Source: Bacillota bacterium
GTDB taxonomy: Bacteria; Bacillota; UBA5301; Bu52
Reading direction: 5' to 3'
Length of the DNA stretch: 51,582 bases
Assembly (NCBI GenBank): GCA_014896355.1
Contig: JADBKO010000126.1
Span: 1 to 51,582, forward strand
Position 1 is the first letter of the stretch. Each line of letters starts with the position of its first letter. Made by a program: the position numbers and the translations under genes. The notes beneath the pieces are model-generated. The model was not told the origin of the DNA. It did not search any database and saw only the letters and a program-made list of their open reading frames with translations. Positions 45,798 through 51,582 of the stretch are shown piece after piece.

Positions 45798-46877
45798 TCA
45801 CGCCTTTTGAATCTCCGCCACCGTGGCGGCGTCCAGGCGCCGGATCACCGCCACCAAAAGCTTGACGGCGGCATCCACGTCATCCAGATGGATGATGCCG
45901 GCATGGGTGTGGATGTAGCGCACCGGCACACCGTAGCTCACCGCCGGCACCCCCTGCCCGTGCACGGTGATGGCGCCGCCGTCGGTGGCCCCACCCGGCA
46001 TGGTGGCAAACTGCAGGGGCAGGTTTTCCTGCCGGGCCGTCTCCATGAACAGATCCTTCAGCTTCCGGTTGGGGATCAGCCGGGCATCCAGGACATACAG
46101 GACCGGGCCTGCGCCCAGTTTCACCGGGGCTTCTTCCTCTTTGACCCCCGGCATGTCGCCGGCGATGCCCACATCGGTGGCGATGCAGATGTCCGGATTC
46201 ACCAGATCGGCGGCAGTCTGTGCCCCCCGCAGCCCCACTTCCTCCTGGGTGGTTCCCACGCCGTAGAGGGTATTGGGATGGTCCACGCGGGAGAGTTCCT
46301 TGAGGGTTTCGATGAACAGGGCGCAGCCCAGCCGGTCATCCCAGGCCTTGGCCAGGACCATCCTGGGGTTCTTCAGCACTGTAAAAGGACTCACGGGCAC
46401 GATGGGATCTCCGGGCCGGATGCCGAAGACTTCCATGGCCTCCTTGCGGTCCCGGGCCCCCACATCGATGAACATGTCCTTTTTTTCCACGACTTTCTTG
46501 CGTTCTTCCTCCGGCAGGATGTGGGGTGGCTTGGAGCCGATGATCCCAGGGACATCGCCTCCGGCGGCCTTGACCACCACCCGCTGGCCCAAAAGCACCT
46601 GGTCCCACCAGCCGCCCACAGGCACAAACTTGATGTAGCCCTCGGGCGTGATCAAATTGACCATGAACCCGATCTCATCCATGTGGCCCGAAAGCATGAT
46701 GCGGGGCTGCGGCGCTGTGCCCACGTGGCGGAAGGCCAGGCTGCCCAGGTGGTCCTGGCCTGCCTCCTCCGCCACCCCTTGCAGATGCCGGCGCAGCACG
46801 TCGCGCACGGCGTATTCGTAGCCGGAAATACCATCCACTTCCGTGAGCTCCTTCAGCAGCTGCAGTCGTTGATCCAC
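45798..46877 (-). CDS. M42-family metallopeptidase
   Basis: 359 residues. A di-metal aminopeptidase/endoglucanase-type enzyme. Metal and catalytic residues appear as SGHMDEIGF, AWDDRLGCA, TTQEEVGLRG, ATDVGIAGD and HTHAGII in family order. GTG 46877 has AGGAGGAGGAC about 8 bases upstream; an open frame upstream to 47069 is unlikely. It probably trims peptides in the cytoplasm. Not obviously linked to neighbours; divergent from gpmA. Confidence 0.93.
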   Translation of the reverse strand: MDQRLQLLKELTEVDGISGYEYAVRDVLRRHLQGVAEEAGQDHLGSLAFRHVGTAPQPRIMLSGHMDEIGFMVNLITPEGYIKFVPVGGWWDQVLLGQRVVVKAAGGDVPGIIGSKPPHILPEEERKKVVEKKDMFIDVGARDRKEAMEVFGIRPGDPIVPVSPFTVLKNPRMVLAKAWDDRLGCALFIETLKELSRVDHPNTLYGVGTTQEEVGLRGAQTAADLVNPDICIATDVGIAGDMPGVKEEEAPVKLGAGPVLYVLDARLIPNRKLKDLFMETARQENLPLQFATMPGGATDGGAITVHGQGVPAVSYGVPVRYIHTHAGIIHLDDVDAAVKLLVAVIRRLDAATVAEIQKA

Positions 46878-47086
46878 GCTGACCGTCCTCCTCCTGGCGA
46901 GCTGAGTCCTAGGCACCCTTTTGTATTCTGTCTCATCCTGCCGCTTCCTCCCCCGCAACCGGCCGGCAGCCTGCCGGGACGTGCCGAGCCCGGCCACAAC
47001 GCACCGGGGTTGGAGTGCCGGGAGGGGGCGTTGATCCCTGGGACGGGAATGGATAGAATAGGCATACACCTTTGGAGGGATGAGCC

Positions 47087-47839
47087 ATGAACCGGATCTT
47101 GGTGTTGTTGCGGCACGGCGAGAGCCAATGGAACCTGGAAAACCGCTTCACCGGCTGGACGGATGTGGACCTTTCGGAGCGGGGTGTCGCCGAGGCCCGG
47201 CGGGCTGCCACCCTGCTCAAGGAAGGCGGCTACTCCTTCGACCTGGCGTTCACATCCCTGCTGAAACGGGCCATCCGCACTCTTTGGATCGTATTGGACG
47301 GCCTGGATCTCATGTGGATCCCGGTGCAGCGGTCCTGGCGGCTCAACGAACGGCATTACGGCGCCTTGCAGGGCCTGAACAAGCAGGAGACCGCAGCCAA
47401 ATACGGCGAGGACCAGGTGCGCGCCTGGCGGCGCGGCTACGCGGTGCGGCCTCCTGCCCTGGCGGATGACGACCCCCGCCACCCGCGCTTTGACCCGCGC
47501 TATGCCAGTCTGCGGCCCGATCAGCTCCCGGGCAGCGAATCCTTGCAGGATACGCTCCACCGCGTGCTCCCCTACTGGCAAGAGGCCATCGCCCCGGCCC
47601 TCCAAAAGGGGCAGCGCGTGCTCGTGGTGGCCCACGGCAACAGCCTGCGGGCCCTGGTGAAATATCTGGACAATGTCTCCGACGACGCCATCGTGGAGCT
47701 GAACATTCCCACCGGCTTTCCGCTGGTCTATGAGCTGGACGACGGCTTGCGCCCTGTGCGGCACGCTTATCTGGGCAACCCGGAGGAAATCCACCAGGCT
47801 GCCGCCGCCGTGGCAGCCCAGGGTAGCAGGAAACCGTGA
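47087..47839 (+). CDS. gpmA: 2,3-bisphosphoglycerate-dependent phosphoglycerate mutase
   Basis: 250 residues, normal length. [20 protein letters not shown] carries the phospho-His, [11 protein letters not shown] and [18 protein letters not shown] carry substrate-binding Arg and the acid Glu, and [16 protein letters not shown] has the second His. All catalytic residues are present. Interconverts 3- and 2-phosphoglycerate. ATG at 47087 with TTGGAGGGATG upstream (SD GGAGGG). Ends 96 bp from the convergent exporter copy 2; the gap is GC-rich with imperfect dyads. Confidence 0.95.
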   Translation: MNRILVLLRHGESQWNLENRFTGWTDVDLSERGVAEARRAATLLKEGGYSFDLAFTSLLKRAIRTLWIVLDGLDLMWIPVQRSWRLNERHYGALQGLNKQETAAKYGEDQVRAWRRGYAVRPPALADDDPRHPRFDPRYASLRPDQLPGSESLQDTLHRVLPYWQEAIAPALQKGQRVLVVAHGNSLRALVKYLDNVSDDAIVELNIPTGFPLVYELDDGLRPVRHAYLGNPEEIHQAAAAVAAQGSRKP

Positions 47840-47935
47840 CCGAAGGAAGGGGGCGCTGGGCCGCCGGCCCGCCGGCCGCCCGCAGATCCGGCCGGCCCCT
47901 CCACCGGCCCGCCCGGCGCCCACCGCCTCAACCCC

Positions 47936-49294
47936 CTACGACAGAGGCCGGGCCAGGATGCCGCCAAAAAACAGATTGGCCAGGACGAAACCCATCACCA
48001 AATTCACCAGCACCACCACGGTGAAGGCCACAATGGGCTTGGCTCCCATCCGCTGCACGTCGCGAAAACGCGTCCCCAGGCCGATACATAGGAATGCCAG
48101 GGTGAAAAGCCAGGTGCGCAAAGTATTGCACACCGCGGTCACGTGGCTGCTGAAGGCGTCGCCGTAGCTGACCACCAGCTGGGTGGCCAGGAAAGACGCC
48201 ACCAGGAACGCCAGGACGAATTTGGGAAAACGCTCCCAGATGACTCGGAGGCCGGGGCGCGTCCCCCCGCCGGGCCCTTTTTCCCAGCGGGTCACGGCGG
48301 CCAGGGCCAGCAGGAAGGCCAGGACGCCGATCATTACGTCCCGGTTCAGCTTCACCAGGGTAAACGCCTCCACGGCCTTTTCGGACACCATGGCTGCAGC
48401 AGCCAGGCCGGCGGCATCGGCCAGCTCGGACCCGCCGATCCAGGCTCCCGCCACCACATGGTCGAGGCCCATGACCCGTGCCAGAAACGGCAGGAGGAAA
48501 ATGAGGACCAGCGCGTAAAGCACCACCAGGGACACCACATAGCCGACTTCCCTCTTGTCGGCCCGGACGCTGCTTCCCACGGCGATGGCGGCAGATACCC
48601 CACAGACGGAACCCCCGGCTCCCAACACGGCGGCGAAACGGTTGTCATAGCCCAGGCGGCGGGCCGCGAAAAAGGCCGCGCAGAAGCCCAGGGCCACGAT
48701 GATCAGGGCCTCCAAGAAGCCCCAGCCGCCACCGCGGATCACGGTGGTAAACGGCAGGTTGGCGCCCAGAAGCACGATGCCCATCTTGATGAAGAATTCC
48801 GTCCGTCCCGCCGCCGCCTGGAACCAGGCCGGCAATCCACTCCAGGCATTGCCGACGGCGAGCCCGATCACCAGAGCCCAGAACGGGTACTCCAAGCCGT
48901 AGGTCTTCAGCTGCTGCTGGCTGCCTAGAATCAGGACGAGAAAGGCCCCAATGAACAGCACCGTGAACCCGGCCACATAATGAGCCAGGCGCTGCCCCAT
49001 CCCCTTTACGGCGATCCCCGTGAGAAAAAGCAGGGTCAGGTACATCCAAACGTAGGCGGTCCAGTTCTCTGCCAAATGTTGGCCCAGGCTGGCCCTGGGC
49101 CAGGCCACGGGCATGGCCTGCTTCAGAACGTCCAGGGGAGATCCGGCCAGGAAAAACAGAAACAGACCCACCACCAACAAAAGCCCCAGGTAGACAGACC
49201 ACCAATCCTCGCTGATCCGGTACGGGTTGGCGGAAACAGGCCCGCTGGCACCGGCTTCTCCGCCGGGACCACGGGGGGATGGTCCGGATGACAT
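47936..49294 (-). CDS. YeiH/UPF0324-type putative sulfate exporter (copy 2)
   Basis: 452 residues, about 11 helices. It is the close paralogue of the gene at 36293–37624: the segments ISEDWWSVYLGLLLVV, LGSQQQLKTYGLEYPFWAL, GRTEFFIKMGIVLLGANLPF, GAGGSVCGVSAAIAVGSS and WIGGSELADAAGLAAA are near-identical. The N terminus is extended with Gly/Pro-rich sequence. It is not next to a sulfur gene. Whether both copies carry the same substrate cannot be told. ATG 49294 with AAGAGAGGTGAGCTGGG upstream. Confidence 0.88.
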   Translation of the reverse strand: MSSGPSPRGPGGEAGASGPVSANPYRISEDWWSVYLGLLLVVGLFLFFLAGSPLDVLKQAMPVAWPRASLGQHLAENWTAYVWMYLTLLFLTGIAVKGMGQRLAHYVAGFTVLFIGAFLVLILGSQQQLKTYGLEYPFWALVIGLAVGNAWSGLPAWFQAAAGRTEFFIKMGIVLLGANLPFTTVIRGGGWGFLEALIIVALGFCAAFFAARRLGYDNRFAAVLGAGGSVCGVSAAIAVGSSVRADKREVGYVVSLVVLYALVLIFLLPFLARVMGLDHVVAGAWIGGSELADAAGLAAAAMVSEKAVEAFTLVKLNRDVMIGVLAFLLALAAVTRWEKGPGGGTRPGLRVIWERFPKFVLAFLVASFLATQLVVSYGDAFSSHVTAVCNTLRTWLFTLAFLCIGLGTRFRDVQRMGAKPIVAFTVVVLVNLVMGFVLANLFFGGILARPLS

Positions 49295-49547
49295 CCCAGC
49301 TCACCTCTCTTGTTGATCTCCAGGCCCGCAGGTACCGACTCCGGAGCATCCAGCCGGCGCAGCTGGCCGGCGCCCGGAATCCTCTCTACGGATATGCGGC
49401 CGAGGCAGGGGTCATGCGAAAGGACGGTCCTGACAGGAATCCGCTGGGGAAAGACGAATGGTGGAGTGGACAGGTTTATCAGCGCACCGGGCCGCATGCG
49501 GCGGCAAACGGGACAACGCCGGCCGGCCCGAGAAAGGAGCTCGGATC

Positions 49548-50573
49548 ATGCTGTACCAGGGAAGGCAAAGGGCTGCGAGGGCGGCGCTGGCCGCGGCAAT
49601 CCTTTTGGGCCTTTTGCAGGCAGGGCTTGCCGGCTTGCCGGCCGGAAATGCCCGGGCCCAGGAGCTGAAGGTCAGGCCCCTTCTGGATTTCTCTTCCTTC
49701 GTCTTCGGCGGCAGCGCCGCCTGGCAGCCGGAGTGGGCGGAAGAATGGTCCTGGTCCGCAGCTGCCGGATGGGGGCTCCCCACCCACCGCCTTCATTACC
49801 GGGTGGGGGCTGCCCGGCCCCTGGGCGACACCGGGGCGTTGAATCTGTATTACCTAAACTGGCCCAGCAAACTGGCCGGCCAGTCTTACCAAGAAGGGAT
49901 CCTGGCTCAGGCGGCGGTGCAGCCCAGGCCCCGTGATCTGCTGAGCCTGCAGGGATTCGCCGGCTCCACCGTTCCGGACTCCGGGGCGGACGGCACTCCC
50001 ACGGGTGGCGGGGAGGCTCTTCAGGTGCGCTATCTGCAGCTGGGCTACAAAGCCCAGCTTTGGCACAGTCCCGGCTGGGATGGCAAAGCCGTGGCCGTGG
50101 CGGTGCTGGGGCAGACGCCGGCGGACGGCGGGGCCTTCTACAGCCTCAATCTGGCGGTTCCCGTGCAGCGCGGGTTCTGGTATCTCATCCCCCGGGCCGG
50201 CTATTCCCAGGGCGCAGACCACCTACCGGGCTTCCAGCAATACCTGGGCGGTTATTCCACCGGCTGGCTGCGGGGGTATGCCTCCAGCCAGTTTGCAGGC
50301 CCGGCTCTGGTCAATTTGACGTTGGAATACCGGCGTCCCATCCCGCCTCTGGAACGGACGGGCATCCCCGTGCTTTCCCAGCTGCAGGCCGGTGCCTTCT
50401 ATGACGCCGGCGCCATCCTGTCTCCCGGCCAACGCTGGTCCGCGGCCCAGTGGCACCAAAGCTACGGCCTGACGCTGGCGCTGCCCGTCATCGGCAGCCT
50501 GGTCGGCGCAGACGCCGCCTGGAACGAGACGGGAGCCTTGCGCTGGAACCTGCGTCTGAGCGGGGAATTCTAA
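49548..50573 (+). CDS. Omp85/BamA-type outer-membrane barrel without POTRA domains
   Basis: 341 residues. ATG 49548 has AAAGGAG upstream. Signal peptide about 10–38 (AAILLGLLQAGLAGLPAG...ARAQ). The rest is strand-rich with many aromatics. Near residues 240–290 it has WLRGYASSQFAG, equivalent to the conserved (V/L)RGY/F lid motif of Omp85 barrels, then LTLEYRRPI and QAGAFYDAGAIL, and it ends in a strand with terminal Phe (RLSGEF). No N-terminal POTRA repeats are present, so it is a barrel-only member. This strongly supports an outer membrane. Followed after 5 bp by the MazG-like gene. Confidence 0.82.
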   Translation: MLYQGRQRAARAALAAAILLGLLQAGLAGLPAGNARAQELKVRPLLDFSSFVFGGSAAWQPEWAEEWSWSAAAGWGLPTHRLHYRVGAARPLGDTGALNLYYLNWPSKLAGQSYQEGILAQAAVQPRPRDLLSLQGFAGSTVPDSGADGTPTGGGEALQVRYLQLGYKAQLWHSPGWDGKAVAVAVLGQTPADGGAFYSLNLAVPVQRGFWYLIPRAGYSQGADHLPGFQQYLGGYSTGWLRGYASSQFAGPALVNLTLEYRRPIPPLERTGIPVLSQLQAGAFYDAGAILSPGQRWSAAQWHQSYGLTLALPVIGSLVGADAAWNETGALRWNLRLSGEF

Positions 50574-50578
50574 GCTGA

Positions 50579-50887
50579 ATGGGAGAGAAAAGCGTGCACA
50601 TTCGCGACGCTGCCCGGGAGATTCACGCCACAGCGGTGGAAAAAGGCTTCTGGAACCCGGGAGAGATCACCTTCGGTGAAAGGCTCATGTTGGTGGTCAC
50701 GGAAGCCTCGGAAGCCATGCAGGCCTACAAGAAAAAGCAGGATGACGAGATCCCCGAGGAATTGGCGGATATCGTGATCCGCGTGCTGGACATGGCGGAA
50801 GGCTACGGATATGACATCGAGGCGGCCATCGCCGCCAAGATGCAGAAAAACAAGGCCCGTCCCTACAAGCATAACGGGCGGCTTTGA
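50579..50887 (+). CDS. MazG-like nucleotide pyrophosphohydrolase
   Basis: 102 residues. VVTEASEAMQAYKKK and ELADIVIRVLDMAEGYG supply the two acidic Mg-binding patches (ExxE and ExxD) of all-alpha NTP pyrophosphatases. Short, single-domain members of this family are often phage- or housekeeping-type; the substrate is uncertain. Starts 5 bp after the barrel gene and may be co-transcribed. Confidence 0.82.
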   Translation: MGEKSVHIRDAAREIHATAVEKGFWNPGEITFGERLMLVVTEASEAMQAYKKKQDDEIPEELADIVIRVLDMAEGYGYDIEAAIAAKMQKNKARPYKHNGRL

Positions 50888-50892
50888 GGAGG

Positions 50893-51546
50893 TCAGGGAG
50901 GGCTGCCCGGGCCGTCCGCGGCCCGGGAGATCATGCTGCGCAGGGAGGCCTGCAAGACGCGGAATTGCGGGTCGTCGGGCCACAGGTTCAGGGCCCGCTG
51001 GAGCACGTGCCGCACCTGCGAAACGGCACAGACAGGAGAGGCCCTGGCGCCGGGGGAGCTAGGCTCCGGCGAGGCGTCACCGGCTGGTTCTGCCCGGTTC
51101 TCCTGGCGAAGTTGCGCAGCCAGAGCCAGGTAGGCCTGCGCCAGGCCCATATAGGCCGGCCGTTGCGCAGGCTCCAGAGCCAATGCCTCGCGGAAAAGCT
51201 GGATGGCATATCGGGGAGCTTCCACCTCCAAGGCGTAGAAACCCAGCCGGGTGTAAGCCTGAGCCGCCACCTCCCGGGCCGGACCATACCAGGGGAGTTC
51301 CGCCACAGCCAGCCGGGCCGCCTGTTCCGCCTGGATGAGGTGCCCCCGGCGCAGATCAGCGCTGGCCGCATTGAGAAGGTGAAATCCCCGGAGAACAGGC
51401 AGAGCGGGCACGATCAACAGGGCTGCGGCCAAGCCCAATGCGGCGGCTGTCCGCGTTCTGGACCACGCCGACATCCCGGGGGCCGCATCAGAGGCGGGAT
51501 GCGCACTCGGCGGCGGAGGCTGAGCCCCCGCCGCCGGCTGGGGCAT
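50893..51546 (-). CDS. Membrane-anchored TPR-like protein
   Basis: 217 residues. A Pro/Ala-rich N terminus, one hydrophobic helix (about 35–52), then helical repeats with TPR character (AEQAARLAVAELPWYGPAREVAAQAYTRLGFY, APRYAIQLFREALALEPAQRPAYMGLAQAYLAL). A Pro/Ser-rich insert separates the last repeat (VLQRALNLWPDDPQFRVLQASLRS). No enzyme motif; probably a scaffold with its TPR part on one side of the membrane. The stop is 5 bp from the convergent mazG-like stop. The start could also be ATG 51474. The final 36 bases of the window hold nothing recognisable. Confidence 0.65.
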   Translation of the reverse strand: MPQPAAGAQPPPPSAHPASDAAPGMSAWSRTRTAAALGLAAALLIVPALPVLRGFHLLNAASADLRRGHLIQAEQAARLAVAELPWYGPAREVAAQAYTRLGFYALEVEAPRYAIQLFREALALEPAQRPAYMGLAQAYLALAAQLRQENRAEPAGDASPEPSSPGARASPVCAVSQVRHVLQRALNLWPDDPQFRVLQASLRSMISRAADGPGSPP

Positions 51547-51582
51547 GGTTGCTGCGGTCTGGCTGCCCTGCCTGCCAAGGGT

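Noticed and set aside
46878-47069. N-terminal extension of the M42 peptidase to 47069
   Set aside because: The extra 64 residues are basic, low-similarity sequence; GTG 46877 has a strong SD and fits family length.

Overview
The window looks like chromosomal DNA of a GC-rich (roughly two-thirds G+C by eye) anaerobe. Several features point to the Bacillota: the cysS–mrnC gene order, a LevR-type PTS regulator, a YkoF/MTH1187-type small protein and a citramalate synthase. Two proteins look like outer-membrane beta-barrels (661–1260, and a BamA/Omp85-type barrel at 49548–50573). The sugar-binding protein has a signal peptide but no lipobox. Together these suggest a diderm, high-GC Bacillota (Limnochordia-like or related). 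This placement is inference, because no rRNA or tRNA gene is visible here.

Layout. 1–1260: tail of an Ala/Pro-rich protein and a small beta-barrel protein. 1269–9526: a TCA block, with icd–mdh–acn–midA on the minus strand diverging from sucCD on the plus strand. 9615–11813: a Mrp Fe-S/P-loop protein, a thiamine-binding-like small protein and a DJ-1/PfpI protein. 11871–22069: a branched-chain amino-acid operon on the minus strand, transcribed ilvB–ilvN–ilvC–leuA–leuCD (one fused gene)–leuB–cimA. 21.98–24.72 kb: a damaged stretch. It holds a compositionally odd ~600-bp patch, mrnC, a cysS that has lost its start and an internal segment, and a lysR fragment joined out of frame to cysS. 24.9–34.7 kb: a dissimilatory sulfite reductase (dsr) locus: ferredoxin, dsrA, dsrB, dsrM, dsrK, dsrC, a second dsrM/dsrK-like (TmcC/TmcB-like) pair and dsrN. 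It converges on a stand-alone siroheme sulfite-reductase-like gene that lies just downstream of a regulator with three XRE domains. 36.3–37.6 kb: a YeiH-type putative sulfate exporter; a paralogue lies at 47.9–49.3 kb. 38.0–45.7 kb: LevR regulator with PTS IIB and IIC, then an ABC sugar importer (binding protein plus two permeases, no ATPase). 45.8–51.5 kb: M42 peptidase, phosphoglycerate mutase, the second exporter, the BamA-like barrel, a MazG-like protein and a TPR protein.

How it works together. The dsr operon encodes the reductase (DsrAB), its sulfur-carrier substrate DsrC, two membrane quinone/heterodisulfide-type modules that could feed electrons to DsrC trisulfide, and DsrN for siroheme amidation. 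The neighbouring siroheme protein, triple-HTH regulator and YeiH transporters suggest a wider sulfite-handling neighbourhood. There is no dsrD, dsrJOP, dsrEFH, dsrL, sat or apr in the window. The icd–mdh–acn/sucCD block and the ilv–leu operon supply carbon skeletons.

Main oddities: three deletion-like junctions within 2.5 kb around cysS; the LeuC–LeuD fusion; Ala/Gly/Pro-rich inserts in many core enzymes; a 168-bp tail-to-tail overlap of dsrN with the siroheme-protein gene; and two YeiH paralogues flanking sugar-uptake genes. Very long open frames antisense to real genes occur throughout and are treated as GC-driven artefacts.
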